Shown piece after piece: positions 25,443 through 34,794 of a stretch of DNA of 64,000 nt. The notes under the pieces were generated by a model. That model saw only the letters and a program-made list of their open reading frames with translations. It was not told the DNA's origin and searched no databases. The translations under genes and the position numbers were made by a program. The stretch's first letter is position 1. The number at the start of each line of letters is the position of its first letter. The stretch comes from Streptomyces triticisoli (GTDB lineage: Bacteria; Actinomycetota; Actinomycetes; Streptomycetales; Streptomycetaceae): contig NZ_QFDQ01000020.1 of the NCBI RefSeq assembly GCF_003270085.1, positions 39,616 through 103,615 on the forward strand. The letters are read 5' to 3'.

Positions 25443-25557
25443 GCCCACCCATGATCCCGACGAGTGCGACGCAGGGTCCGCTCCGGGCACCTCGGGACGA
25501 ACCCGACGTCACGACAGACGGGGCATCACCTGCGCCCGCATGACGGCCGGCGGTCGG

Positions 25558-26403
25558 TCACTGCGGGTCCGGGCCCACCGCGACGGGGCGGGACGGGTCC
25601 GAGGACCACTCCGACCAGGAGCCGACGTACAGCGCCGCCGGGATTCCCGCGACGGCCAGTGCCAGCACCTCGTGGGCCGCGGAGACGCCCGAGCCGCAGT
25701 AGACGCCGACGTCCCTGCCACTGGTCGCTCCCAGCGCCTCGAACCGGGCCGCGAGTTCCTCGGCGGGCAGGAAACGCCCGTCCGGGCCGGTGTTCTCGGT
25801 CGTGGGCGCGGACACCGCGCCCGGGATGTGTCCGCCCACCCGGTCGATCGGCTCCACCTCGCCCCGGTACCGCTCCCCCGCGCGCGCGTCGAACAGCACG
25901 CCGGAGCGCGCCAGTTCCCCTGCCGCGTCGGCGTCGAGGAGCGGCAGCGCGCCCGGCTCCGGCGAGAAGTCGCCCTCGGCCGGCTCGGGTGCGGCGGCGG
26001 TCCGAAGCGGCCCCTCCCAGGCCGCCAGCCCCCCGTCCAGGACCCGTACGTCGGGGTGCCCGGTCCAGCGCAGCAGCCACCACGCGCGGGCCGCCGCCCA
26101 GCCCTGCCCGCCGTCGTGCACGACGACCGGCCGGCCCGCGGACACCCCGGCACGGCGCATCGCGGCGCCGAAGACCTCCAGGTCGGGCAGCGGATGGCGG
26201 CCGTTGCCGCCCGGCGCCGAGGCCAGTTCGCGGTCCAGGTCGACGAAGACGGCGCCGGGGATGTGCCCGGCCTCGTAGGCGGCGCGCCCGTCGAAGGGCG
26301 GCCCACCGGCTGCCGTGAGCTGCCAGCGGACGTCGAGCAGCACCGGCGGGTTCGGCCCCGCGAGGGCGGTCGCGAGATCGGATGCGGAGATGATGGCGTT
26401 CAT
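25558..26403 (-). CDS. Two-domain rhodanese-type sulfurtransferase
   Basis: A 281-aa tandem rhodanese. The N-terminal domain (about 5-125) is inactive: its loop reads VHDGGQGWAAARA without a cysteine. The C-terminal domain (about 150-275) has the active loop YCGSGVSA with the persulfide-forming Cys. Typical role: thiosulfate or 3-mercaptopyruvate sulfurtransferase, moving sulfur to cyanide or thiols. ATG at 26403 has AAGGA about nine bases upstream; an ATG at 26412 lacks spacing. Donor specificity cannot be told from CGSGVSA alone. Confidence 0.88.
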   Translation of the reverse strand: MNAIISASDLATALAGPNPPVLLDVRWQLTAAGGPPFDGRAAYEAGHIPGAVFVDLDRELASAPGGNGRHPLPDLEVFGAAMRRAGVSAGRPVVVHDGGQGWAAARAWWLLRWTGHPDVRVLDGGLAAWEGPLRTAAAPEPAEGDFSPEPGALPLLDADAAGELARSGVLFDARAGERYRGEVEPIDRVGGHIPGAVSAPTTENTGPDGRFLPAEELAARFEALGATSGRDVGVYCGSGVSAAHEVLALAVAGIPAALYVGSWSEWSSDPSRPVAVGPDPQ

Positions 26404-26643
26404 GGTGACCATCCTTGCGCACGGGGTGGCCGCATCGTCCGAGTCCGACTACTCTGCCCGCCGGACAGGTCCGATCACGACGCGTACGGGATCGGACACG
26501 TGCTGTACAGCTGACCGACATCCTTCGGCAAGCGCACGGAAACGGACAGGACACCGCCTTCGGGGACACGCCTTCGGGGACGTGCTTTCGGGGGAGGGCG
26601 GGATTCGAGGCGGCCGCCACGAGGGGCCGGGAGATGAGTGACG

Positions 26644-27447
26644 ATGACCGAGGCGTCGGAGCCGACCGGTCCGAACGGCCGGGCACACACGCGGTACACG
26701 CCCGGCACACCGTGCCGGGTGAGCCTGATGGTCCATGACATAGCCGCCACCCAGGCCTTCTACACAGAGCTCTTCCACTGGGAGTTCCAGCCGGGCCCCC
26801 GCGGATCAGGCCCCTCCGTACGGGCCCTGCTGGACGGTCACGAGGTGGCGGACATCGGGCAATTGCCGCCCGATCGGCACCTGCCCGTCGCCTGGACGCC
26901 ATATCTCGCCTCGGACGACGTGGATCTGACAGCCGAAACGGTACGCCTGTGCTGCGGCACGATCGGGGTGGGCCCGCTGGACGCCGGTGAGGCGGGGCGT
27001 CTGGTGATCGGATCGGACCCGTCGGGCGCGGTGTTCGGCGTCTGGCAGACCGCCGCACGCCTGGGCACACGTGTCGCCGGCGGACCCGGCACCCCGGCGT
27101 GGAGCGAGTTGGTGACCTTCGAGACGGAGAGCGTGGTCAAGTTCTATGAAACGTTGTTCGGTTACGAGGGGAGGGCGGCGGGGCCCGACGGCTTCGACTA
27201 CGTGACCCTGCACCTGAACGGACGCCCGGTCGCCGGCGTGCACGGCATGGGTCACGCCCTGCCCCGTGACCGGGGCTCGCACTGGCTGACGTACTTCCAG
27301 GTCGCCGACGTGGACAGCACACTCGAACGGCTCGTCGCTCTCGACGGCCGGGCACTCACCCCGGCGCGGGACTCGGCCCACGGCCGGGTGGCCACGGTGA
27401 CCGACCCGGAGGGCGCCCGGTTCGCGCTGATCCAGGACCCGCGGTGA
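26644..27447 (+). CDS. VOC (glyoxalase/bleomycin-resistance) superfamily protein
   Basis: About 267 aa, made of two vicinal-oxygen-chelate modules: first SLMVHDIAATQAFYTELFHWEF, second LVTFETESVVKFYETLFGYEG. This two-module form is common in Actinobacteria (hydroxylase or CFP30B-like). Metal-ligand positions are not fully conserved, so catalysis is uncertain. GTG at 26638 and ATG at 26644 are both in frame after GGGAG; I prefer ATG 26644. No operon partner. Confidence 0.8.
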   Translation: MTEASEPTGPNGRAHTRYTPGTPCRVSLMVHDIAATQAFYTELFHWEFQPGPRGSGPSVRALLDGHEVADIGQLPPDRHLPVAWTPYLASDDVDLTAETVRLCCGTIGVGPLDAGEAGRLVIGSDPSGAVFGVWQTAARLGTRVAGGPGTPAWSELVTFETESVVKFYETLFGYEGRAAGPDGFDYVTLHLNGRPVAGVHGMGHALPRDRGSHWLTYFQVADVDSTLERLVALDGRALTPARDSAHGRVATVTDPEGARFALIQDPR

Positions 27448-27783
27448 CTCCGGCGGCCCGCGTTGACAGCGGGTGTCACCCAGGGGGGTGATACCGGCAA
27501 GACGTCCGGTGACAGCGCTGCCCATGGGCCGGTGTCGACGTCGGATATCCGCCAGCGTGAAACGCGCGGAACCGGAGTCTGGGTCCGTGACTGTGACATC
27601 GACCGCGGCATTCCGCATCCATGCACTTCCCGCTGAGGCACTGGACTGAGGTTTGGTCGTTATGCGCACCACTTGCCCTGTTGACCGCTTAGCGTAACCA
27701 GTGGTGACGCAGCGACAGAGAGCGACTGTACGTGTGGTATTCGCACGAGTAGGAGCTGCGCCCCGTAACGGCGTCCACTGCGG
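27448..27783. other. Intergenic region before the XRE remnant
   Basis: 336 bp without a gene. An imperfect inverted repeat (GGTGTCACCC and GGGTGATACC) at about 27470-27495 may be a terminator of the VOC gene or an operator. TTGACC near 27681 could be a -35 box for the XRE gene. An in-frame TAA at 27766 separates the XRE frame from any upstream coding sequence. Confidence 0.35.
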
Positions 27784-28530
27784 GTGCGGGAGGGCCTGCG
27801 CCGCGAGGAGTTCGGCCGTCGGCTCGGCTGCTCGGCGTCCACGGTGGCGTCGTTCGAGCAGGGGCGGAGGATTCCGTTGCCGCGGACGATCGATCGGGCC
27901 GATGAGGTGCTGCGGGCGGACGGGTTGCTGACCGTGTGGAAGGAGCAGGTCGAGCGGGCTCAGTATCCGGCGTTCTTTCAGGGAATGGCCGCCTTGGAGA
28001 AGGAGGCTGTGGAGCTGCTTGCGTACGACACCCTTGTGGTCAACGGCCTACTTCAGACCGAGGAATACATGCGGGCGCTGCTCACAATGCGGCGTCCACC
28101 GCTGAAGCAGGACACCATCGAGCAACGGGTGGCAGCGCGGCTGGTCCGGCAGGACATCCTCAACCGGGAGCCGGCACCACTGCTGAGCTTCGTGATGGAC
28201 GAGTCGGTGTTGCGACGCGGGTACGGGGGACCGGACGTGCACCGGGGACAGTTGGATCACTTTCCCGTCATCGGGCAAAGGCGCAACGTCGAGCTCCAGG
28301 TCATGCCGCTCAGCTGTGTGGAAAGCGCAGGTGTGGACGGGCCGTTCACCGTCGTCATCCGTCACGACGGCAAGCAGTTCGTGTACGCGGAAACACAGGG
28401 AACCAGCGCACTTGAAACGGACGCCGCACGCACTGCTCTCACTTCCTCACGCTATGGGATCATCCGATCACAAGCTCTCACTCCGCGAGAGTCGATGGCG
28501 TTCGTCGAAGGGTTGCTGGGATCACTATGA
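27784..28530 (+). pseudogene. XRE-type regulator with DUF5753, N-terminus missing
   Basis: The 248-aa frame starts at GTG 27784 and reads VREGLRREEFGRRLGCSAST, the second half of an XRE helix-turn-helix, followed by a DUF5753 ligand-like domain (VELLAYDTLVVNGLLQTEEY...). Relatives begin 15-30 residues earlier with a first helix such as LRxLRxREGL. Here PLRVREGL is preceded by a TAA, and the neighbouring frame carries a plausible continuation, suggesting a frameshift near 27765-27780. Overlap with the following DUF397 gene (ATGA) is typical of the WhiJ/BldB-like module. It is probably inactive or a short form. Confidence 0.6.
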
Positions 28531-28757
28531 ACAACGCTGAGACCTCGACCGTCACTTCTGCCTCCCCTGGTTCAAGAGCAGCTACAGCGGAGCCGAAGGC
28601 GGGCAGTGCGTAGAGGTCGCGGCTGCCACGGCAGTTGTGCATGTCAGGGACTCCAAGGCTGTTGCCGGGCCCATGCTCACGGTCTCGCGAGAGGCGTGGG
28701 CGGGATTCATCGGGCGGCCTCATCGGAGCGGCGCGTCCGACGGTCGTACGCGCGCGA
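28527..28757 (+). pseudogene. DUF397 small protein gene, frameshifted
   Basis: ATG at 28527 overlaps the XRE stop, but that frame ends at TAG 28611. The family sequence resumes in another frame from about 28560: PWFKSSYSGAEGGQCVEVAA, then VHVRDSKAVAGPMLTVSREA and WAGFIG. A one-base indel between about 28550 and 28566 explains this. The usual stop after the AWxxF motif is also missing, so the second frame runs on to 28954. DUF397 proteins pair with DUF5753 regulators (as BldB/WhiJ relatives); both partners here look decayed. Confidence 0.7.
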
Positions 28758-28758
28758 G

Positions 28759-28794
28759 AGCCCTGTCGGCCCCTTGTCGGGCGGCAGGGCTTTT
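28759..28794 (+). terminator. Hairpin with T run
   Basis: AGCCCTG (28759-28765) pairs with CAGGGCT (28785-28791) with further inner pairing, followed by TTTT. It lies after the DUF397 remnant and just beyond the convergent thymidine kinase stop. Confidence 0.6.
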
Positions 28795-28814
28795 ACGTGA
28801 GTGGGGTTGCCCGG

Positions 28815-29465
28815 TCAGTCGGCAGTCACCGGCAGCACGTCCGGCGACAGCGCCGCCGCCCGCGCCGAGGCGGCCGTCATGCGGCGGCGGTGGTGGCGGC
28901 GGCACAGGACCTCGTAGCCGATCTCGTCCGCGGAGCGGGTCACGTCGCCGATGACCACCTGGGCGCCCTCGACGACCATGACACCGCCCACCGTGCGGGC
29001 GTTGTGCGTGGCGCGGGCGCCGCACCAGCACAGGGCCTCGACCTGGAGCACCTCGACCCGGTCGGCGAGTTCGATCAGACGCTGGGAGCCGGGGAACAGC
29101 TTGGTGCGGAAGTCGGTGGTGATACCGAAGGCGTAGACGTCGATCTCCAGGTCGTCGACCACGCGCGCGAGCTGGTCGATCTGCCCGGGGGCGAGGAACT
29201 GGGCCTCGTCCGCGATCACGTAGTCGGCACGTCCGCCCTGCGAGAGGTGGTCGACGATGTGGGTGTAGAGGTCCATGCCGTCCTCGATCTCCACCGCGTC
29301 GGTGACCAGGCCGAGGCGGGAGGACAGTTTGCCCTCGCCGGCGCGGTCGTTCCGGGTGAGGATCATGCCGGCCAGTCCGCGGGCGGAGCGGTTGTGCTCG
29401 ATCTGCAGAGCCAGTGTCGACTTCCCGCAGTCCATGGTTCCGGAGAAGAACACCAGCTCGGGCAT
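28815..29465 (-). CDS. tdk: Thymidine kinase
   Basis: A 216-aa type II thymidine kinase, phosphorylating thymidine to dTMP with ATP. P-loop GTMDCGKST at residues 9-17, Walker B-like VIADEAQFLA near 85, the substrate-binding lasso with zinc ligands CWCG (about 147) and CRRH (about 190), and the thymidine-contact region. ATG at 29465; ribosome site weak. The leader contains a GAGTGC microsatellite at about 29490-29505. Confidence 0.93.
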   Translation of the reverse strand: MPELVFFSGTMDCGKSTLALQIEHNRSARGLAGMILTRNDRAGEGKLSSRLGLVTDAVEIEDGMDLYTHIVDHLSQGGRADYVIADEAQFLAPGQIDQLARVVDDLEIDVYAFGITTDFRTKLFPGSQRLIELADRVEVLQVEALCWCGARATHNARTVGGVMVVEGAQVVIGDVTRSADEIGYEVLCRRHHRRRMTAASARAAALSPDVLPVTAD

Positions 29466-29538
29466 GAGCAGTTGGGCACCTTTCGGTGAGTGCGAGTGCG
29501 AGTGCGGGTACGAGTGCGCGTGCGGTGTGCGGGCGGCG

Positions 29539-30801
29539 TCAGGAGCGTACTTCGAGCAGGGGGACCAGTTGCTCGGCAGGGGTCATCGAGCCGTGGTTGC
29601 CGACCATCGACGACTCCTTGGGCTCCCGCTCGGAGGCGATGAGCAGGACGTCGTCGCGGGCGGCGGCGACCACGTCGCCGATCCGCTCGTACACGCGTTC
29701 GTCGATCCGCGGCCCGAACCAGCCCGCCGCGACCGCCTCCTCGCGGGAGGCGACCCAGAACTGCTCGCCGAGCACCTCGCGCCAGCAGGTGAGGACGTCG
29801 CTCTCGGCGCCCGGGACCGCGTAGACGTGCCGGGCGCGTCCCTCGCCGCCGAGCAGGGCGACTCCGGCGCGCAACTCCCAGTCCTCGTCGAAGTCGTAGC
29901 GGTGCTCCTCGTCGAACGGGATGTCGACCATGCCGTGGTCGGCGGTGACGTAGAGCGCGCTGCGGGGCGGCAGTTGCTCGGCCAGGCGCTGGGCGAGGCG
30001 GTCGACGTGCATGAGCTGGCCGCGCCAGGTGTCGGAGTCGATGCCGTAGCGGTGGCCGGCGCCGTCGAGCTCGGAGTAGTAGGTGTAGACGAGGGCGCGG
30101 TCGGCGGCGGCGAGCTGCTCGGCCGCGACGTCCATGCGTTCCTCGCCGGTCAGCCGTCCCAGGAACGTTCCGCCGCTGAGCGCGACCTTGGTCAGCGGGG
30201 TGTCCTCGAAGATCGGGGAGGACACCTGGGCGGCGTGCACGCCCGCCCGGTGGGCGAGCTGGAAGACGGTGGGGTACGGCTGCCAGGAGCCCGGGTCGGT
30301 GTACGGATGCCAGCGGAGCTGGTTCATCAGCTCGCCGGTGGCCGGGTTGCGCACGGTGTAGCCGGGCAGGCCGTGGGCGCCGGGGGGCAGGCCGGTGCCG
30401 ACGGAGGCGAGGGAGGTCGCCGTGGTCGCCGGGTAGCCGGCGGTGAGCGGGCGGCCGGTGCCGCCGCGGGAGCCGGCGAGCAGGGAGGTGAGGAAGGGGG
30501 CGTCCTCGGGGTGCGCCTTCAGCTGCTCCCAGCCGAGGCCGTCGACCAGGAAGACGCAGACGCGGTCGGCGGGGGTCAGCTCGGGGATCGCGGCGGTCAT
30601 CTCCGGTACGCCCATGCCGGCGGCCAGCGTGGGCAGCAGGTCGGCGAGCGAACCGGAGCCGTACTGCGGGACGGGCGCGGACTCGACGGCCAGGGGCTGC
30701 GGCTGGTCCCAGGCGGGGGCGTCGGCGGGGGCGGGCACGGGGAGCCCCCGGCCCTGAGCGGCGGCGGGTCCCTGGGCAGCAGCGGGAGACGGGCGGGTCA
30801 T
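29539..30801 (-). CDS. Alkaline-phosphatase-superfamily nucleotide pyrophosphatase/phosphodiesterase
   Basis: A 420-aa protein. Metal and nucleophile motifs of the type I phosphodiesterase family are visible: VFLVDGLGW (metal Asp), AGYPATTATSLASVGTG (nucleophile Thr), SELDGAGHRYG (Asp and His ligands), ADHGMVD and NHGSM. No signal peptide is evident; the N-terminus is Ala/Pro-rich, suggesting a cytoplasmic enzyme. ATG at 30801 overlaps the DUF5998 stop. It should hydrolyse phosphodiester or nucleotide pyrophosphate bonds; the natural substrate is unknown. Confidence 0.87.
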   Translation of the reverse strand: MTRPSPAAAQGPAAAQGRGLPVPAPADAPAWDQPQPLAVESAPVPQYGSGSLADLLPTLAAGMGVPEMTAAIPELTPADRVCVFLVDGLGWEQLKAHPEDAPFLTSLLAGSRGGTGRPLTAGYPATTATSLASVGTGLPPGAHGLPGYTVRNPATGELMNQLRWHPYTDPGSWQPYPTVFQLAHRAGVHAAQVSSPIFEDTPLTKVALSGGTFLGRLTGEERMDVAAEQLAAADRALVYTYYSELDGAGHRYGIDSDTWRGQLMHVDRLAQRLAEQLPPRSALYVTADHGMVDIPFDEEHRYDFDEDWELRAGVALLGGEGRARHVYAVPGAESDVLTCWREVLGEQFWVASREEAVAAGWFGPRIDERVYERIGDVVAAARDDVLLIASEREPKESSMVGNHGSMTPAEQLVPLLEVRS

Positions 30802-31388
30802 CAGCGGGTCAGGTCCGCGGTCGCCTCGGAGATGGCCTGCGCGAAGGCGAGGGCCTGGCGCACCGTCTCCGGGCCGTCCCCGGCCTCGCTGACGCGCAGG
30901 CTCAGGTCGTCGGCCGTCGAGTTGCCCGTGTAGCCGTGGTCCGCCTCGCAGTTGGGGTCGCCGCAGGCGGCGGGTTCGAGGTCGATGCGGGAGACGGCGC
31001 CCCAGCCGATGGTCAGCACGATCTCGCGGGGCAGGGTGCCCGGCGTGTACTGCTCCGGGTTGGCGACCACGCGGCTGACCACGACCGAGGAGATCCGGCC
31101 GAGTTTGACCGACTCGGTGGAGGTCGTGGCGTACGGCGTCGGGGAGGTGCTGTCGGCGGCCTGCTCGTCGGTGTGGCTGACGATGAAGCGGTTGCCGGTG
31201 AGGACGAGCACCGTCACGTGCCGTCGCACCTCGTTCTGGTCGAACGTGGTCTCCTGGTGGACCAGGTACGACCGGACGGGCTCACCACCCACGGCGGCCT
31301 CCACCGCCTCGGCCACGAGAGCCGGGTAGTAGCCACTGCGCTCGATCGCCGCGCGCAGCCCCTGGGTCGTCGTACTGGTCTTGGCCAT
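30801..31388 (-). CDS. DUF5998 protein
   Basis: A 195-aa protein beginning MAKTSTTTQGLRAAIERSGYY, with a beta-rich middle (HVTVLVLTGNRFIVSHTDEQ) and CGDPNCEADHGYTG near the C-terminus, a possible metal site. It is found in this place in streptomycetes, overlapping the phosphodiesterase gene by one base. ATG at 31388 follows AGGATGG; a start at 31397 would lose the spacing. Function unknown. Confidence 0.82.
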   Translation of the reverse strand: MAKTSTTTQGLRAAIERSGYYPALVAEAVEAAVGGEPVRSYLVHQETTFDQNEVRRHVTVLVLTGNRFIVSHTDEQAADSTSPTPYATTSTESVKLGRISSVVVSRVVANPEQYTPGTLPREIVLTIGWGAVSRIDLEPAACGDPNCEADHGYTGNSTADDLSLRVSEAGDGPETVRQALAFAQAISEATADLTR

Positions 31389-31449
31389 GCGGTCCATCCT
31401 ACGGTGGCGCGCTGACTGCGAGGCACCGCCGTGGGGCGGGGAGCCCCGG

Positions 31450-34400
31450 TCAGTACGCCGGGAGGGTGCGCGGGCCGAGGTCGTCGCGGGCCGGCGGGGG
31501 TGCCAGGCGCACGGTGGCGCCCAGGACGCTCAGCCCGCGCGGGGCGACGACGACCGGCTCCAGGGTGACGGCGACGACCTCCGGATGGTCGTCGACCAGC
31601 CTCGACACGCGCAGCAGCAGCTCCTGCAGCGCGGGCGTGTCGACCGGGTCCGAGCCGCGCCAGCCGAACAGCAGGGGGGCCGTGCGGATGGACCGGATCA
31701 TCGAGGTGGCCTCGCGTTCGGTGATCGGGACCAGGCGGTGCGCCATGTCGTCGAGCAGCTGCGAGGCGGCTCCGGCGAGCCCGAAGGAGAGCACGGCGCC
31801 GGCCGCGGGGTCGATGACCGCGCGGACCAGGGTGTCGACTCCTCTGGGTGCCATCGCCTGCACCACCGGCCGCAGCTGTTCGGGCCTGCCGAAGAGGTCG
31901 GTCAATTCAGCATATGTGCGGCGCAGTTGCTCCTCGTCGGCGAGGTCGAGCCGTACGCCGCCCAGGTCGGCGCGGTGCCGCAGGTGCGGGGCGGTGGCCT
32001 TCAGGGCGACGGGGTAACCGAGGGTGCGGGCGGCTTCGACGGCGGCCTCGGGGCTGGGGGCGGGCAGGACGCGGCGGACGTGGACGCCGTACCGGCCGAG
32101 CAACTCGCAGGTCTCCTCCGTGCCCAGTGTCAGCCCCTGCCCGCGCGCGAGCAGCCCGTCGATGAGCGCGGCGGCGCCCTTCTCGTCGATGTCCTCGTAC
32201 TCGGGCACCTTGCCGGGGTCGGCGGCCTCCCGCCGCCACTGGGCGTACCTGACGGCTTCGGCGAGCGCCCGGACGGCACGCTCGGCGGCGGGGTAGGCGG
32301 TGATGAGGCGGGAGCCGGCGCGAGGTTCCTCGTGGGCGGCCTCGGACGGCTGCGCGACCTCGGGCCCCGCGCCCCACGTCGCCCCGGCGGAGGCCGGCCA
32401 CCGGGACCCCGGGCCTGCCGTGTCGGCCTCACGCTCCCGACCGGGCCGGGAACCCGTTCCTGTCTGAGGTCCCGTCCCGGGCCGGGATCCCGTGCGGGTC
32501 TGCGCGCCGGTACCGGCTTCGGGGCCCGGACCGGGCTGGGGCCCTGTGATCGCCTCGGGTCCCGTTCCTGTCCCGGGGTTCGGACCGGACTGCGGTCCCG
32601 TGACGGATTTCCCGCTCGAAGCGGGCCGGGAGCCAGTACCCGCCTGCGGCCCTGTCCCGGCCTCGGGGCCCGCGCCGGGCGGCGGTGCCGTGCTCGTTCG
32701 CGGGGCTGTCCCCGACTGAGCTGTCTGTGGGGCCGTCCCCGGCTGGGCCGTCTGCGGGCCTGTGCTGGCCGCCGCCGACAGGGCCTCCGCCAGGCCGCCG
32801 AGTTCGACGTGGACGACCAGGACCGGCTTGCCGGGCACCGCCTCCGCGGCCGAGCGCAGGGCCGCGGCCAGGGCCGCGTCCTCGGCGGCGCCCTCGCCCA
32901 CGGCCGGTATCGCCGTGACGACGACGGCGTCGGTGGTCTCGTCGGCGAGTGCGCGGGACAGTGCCAGCCGGAAGTCCTCCGCCGACGCCGCCGTCGTCAG
33001 GTCCTGCGGCGGCTGCGGGCGCAGTCCCTCGGCGAGGCAGCGGTCGTGGGTGAGCACGCCCAGCGACTCGGAGTTGCCGAGGATCGCCACCCGCGGGCCG
33101 GGCGGCAGTGGCTGCCGGGCGAGCAGCAGGCCGGTGTCGACCAGTTCGGTGATGGTGTCCACGCGGATCACGCCGACCTGCCGCATCAGCGCGGACACCG
33201 TCGCGTGCGGCAGCCGCGTCGCCCGTACCGCGTGCCCCTGCGGGGCGGACCCCGCGCTCTGCACCACGACCAGCGGCTTCACCGCCGCCGTACGCCGGGC
33301 GAGGCGGGTGAACTTGCGCGGGTTGCCGACGGACTCCAGGTACATCAGGGCGACGTCGGTGTCGGGGTCGTCGTACCAGAACTGCATGACGTCGTTGCCG
33401 GAGACGTCCGCCCGGTTGCCCGCCGACACGAAGGTCGACACGCCCGTGGTCCCCGTGACCCCGCCGCCGCGCCGGTACAGCCGGGACAGCAGCGCGATGC
33501 CGATCGCCCCGGACTGCGCGAACAGCCCGATCCGGCCGGGCCGCGGCATCTCGGGGGCCAGGGAGGCGTTCAGCCGGACGTCCGGCGAGGTGTTGATGAT
33601 CCCGAAGGTGTTCGGTCCGACGATGCGCATGCCGTACGTGCGCGCGTGCCGCACGAGGGCGCGCTGGCGCTCGCGGCCCTCGGGGCCGCTCTCCGCGTAC
33701 CCGGCGGAGATCACGACGAGTCCCTGCACGCCGTGCTCGCCGCACTCGGTGACGACCTCCGGGACGTGCTCGGCCGGCACCGCGACGACGGCGAGGTCGA
33801 CGGGCCCGTCGATGTCCCGCACGGAGCGGTGGGCGGGTACGCCGTCGATCTCCTTGCAGTCCTCGCCGAAGGCCCGGTTCACGGCGTGGAGCCGGCCGGT
33901 GAACCCGCCGTCGCGGATGTTGTCGAGGATGCTGCGGCCCACGCCCCCGCGCGTGCGGCCCACGCCGATGACGGCGACGGAGCCGGGCACCAGCAGTCGC
34001 CGTACCGACCGCGCCTCGGCGCGCTGCTCCCGGGCGCGCTGCACGGCCAGCGAGCGGTCGGTCGGCTCGATGTCGAACTCCAGGTGTACGACGCCGTCCT
34101 CGAAGCTGCGCTTCTGGGTGTACCCGGCGTCCGTGAACACCTTGATCATCTTGTTGTTGGCGGGCAGCACCTCGGCGCTGAAGCGGCGGATGCCGCGCTC
34201 GAGGGCGACGGCCGCGATGTGCTCCAGGAGCGCGGAGGCGACCCCACGTCCCTGGTGGGCGTCCTGCACCAGGAAGGCGACCTCGGCCTCGTCGGAGGGC
34301 GCCGTGGCGGGCATGCCGTCGGTGCCGATGCGGTCATAGCGTACGGTGGCGATGAACTCGCCGCCGATCGTGGCCGCGAGTCCCACCCGGTCCACAAAGT

Positions 34401-34620
34401 CGTGGTGCGTGAAGCGGTGGACGTCCTTCGCGGACAGCCGCGGGTAGGGCGCGAAGAAGCGGTAGTACTTGGACTCGTCCGACACCTGCTCGTAGAAGCT
34501 GACCAGACGGTCGGCGTCGTCGGCGGTGATGGGGCGGATGCGCGCGGTGCCGCCGTCGCGCAGCACCACGTCGGCCTCCCAGTGGGCGGGGTACTCGTGC
34601 CGGTCCGGCGAGGTCTGCAT
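31450..34620 (-). CDS. GNAT acetyltransferase fused to ADP-forming acyl-CoA synthetase-like domain (Pat type)
   Basis: A 1056-aa protein. The N-terminal GNAT domain (about 20-170; FLVQDAHQGRGVASALLEHI is the acetyl-CoA loop) is followed by a CoA-binding Rossmann domain (SVAVIGVGRTRGGVGRSIL), succinyl-CoA-ligase-like domains, and a C-terminal ATP-grasp (LGRYGVHVRRVLPA onward). This is the inverse domain order of Salmonella Pat and matches the streptomycete protein lysine acetyltransferase SlPatA, reported to acetylate acyl-CoA synthetases. A low-complexity Gly/Pro/Thr insert of about 150 residues (about 640-790) separates the synthetase parts. ATG at 34620; no ribosome site. It regulates acyl-CoA synthetases by acetylation rather than making acyl-CoA, by family inference. 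Confidence 0.86.
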   Translation of the reverse strand: MQTSPDRHEYPAHWEADVVLRDGGTARIRPITADDADRLVSFYEQVSDESKYYRFFAPYPRLSAKDVHRFTHHDFVDRVGLAATIGGEFIATVRYDRIGTDGMPATAPSDEAEVAFLVQDAHQGRGVASALLEHIAAVALERGIRRFSAEVLPANNKMIKVFTDAGYTQKRSFEDGVVHLEFDIEPTDRSLAVQRAREQRAEARSVRRLLVPGSVAVIGVGRTRGGVGRSILDNIRDGGFTGRLHAVNRAFGEDCKEIDGVPAHRSVRDIDGPVDLAVVAVPAEHVPEVVTECGEHGVQGLVVISAGYAESGPEGRERQRALVRHARTYGMRIVGPNTFGIINTSPDVRLNASLAPEMPRPGRIGLFAQSGAIGIALLSRLYRRGGGVTGTTGVSTFVSAGNRADVSGNDVMQFWYDDPDTDVALMYLESVGNPRKFTRLARRTAAVKPLVVVQSAGSAPQGHAVRATRLPHATVSALMRQVGVIRVDTITELVDTGLLLARQPLPPGPRVAILGNSESLGVLTHDRCLAEGLRPQPPQDLTTAASAEDFRLALSRALADETTDAVVVTAIPAVGEGAAEDAALAAALRSAAEAVPGKPVLVVHVELGGLAEALSAAASTGPQTAQPGTAPQTAQSGTAPRTSTAPPPGAGPEAGTGPQAGTGSRPASSGKSVTGPQSGPNPGTGTGPEAITGPQPGPGPEAGTGAQTRTGSRPGTGPQTGTGSRPGREREADTAGPGSRWPASAGATWGAGPEVAQPSEAAHEEPRAGSRLITAYPAAERAVRALAEAVRYAQWRREAADPGKVPEYEDIDEKGAAALIDGLLARGQGLTLGTEETCELLGRYGVHVRRVLPAPSPEAAVEAARTLGYPVALKATAPHLRHRADLGGVRLDLADEEQLRRTYAELTDLFGRPEQLRPVVQAMAPRGVDTLVRAVIDPAAGAVLSFGLAGAASQLLDDMAHRLVPITEREATSMIRSIRTAPLLFGWRGSDPVDTPALQELLLRVSRLVDDHPEVVAVTLEPVVVAPRGLSVLGATVRLAPPPARDDLGPRTLPAY

Positions 34621-34753
34621 GGGCCCAGAGTACGGCTAGCGTCCGACAGCGGGGGGAGGCAGTCTGTGGAGGACACACGTCGGACCGAGGCCGCGGTCCG
34701 ACGCGTCCCGGAGCGGAACGACGACCCGCCCCGGGACGCTTCACGTGTGGGAA

Positions 34754-34769
34754 ACTGGTCTAGACAACC
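34754..34769 (+). promoter_or_regulatory. DasR responsive element (dre) upstream of ptsH
   Basis: ACTGGTCTAGACAACC matches the DasR operator consensus (ACTGGTCTAGACCAGT type) at 12-13 of 16 positions including the full TGGTCTAGAC core. It lies 26 bp before the ptsH start. DasR is the GlcNAc-responsive repressor of the PTS genes in Streptomyces, so repression relieved by glucosamine-6-phosphate is predicted. Confidence 0.75.
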
Positions 34770-34794
34770 CTGATCACCTGAAGGGCAGCATCAC

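Noticed and set aside
29483..29526. GAGTGC microsatellite before tdk as a regulatory element
   Set aside because: A short simple-sequence tract in the leader; no structure or known binding site.
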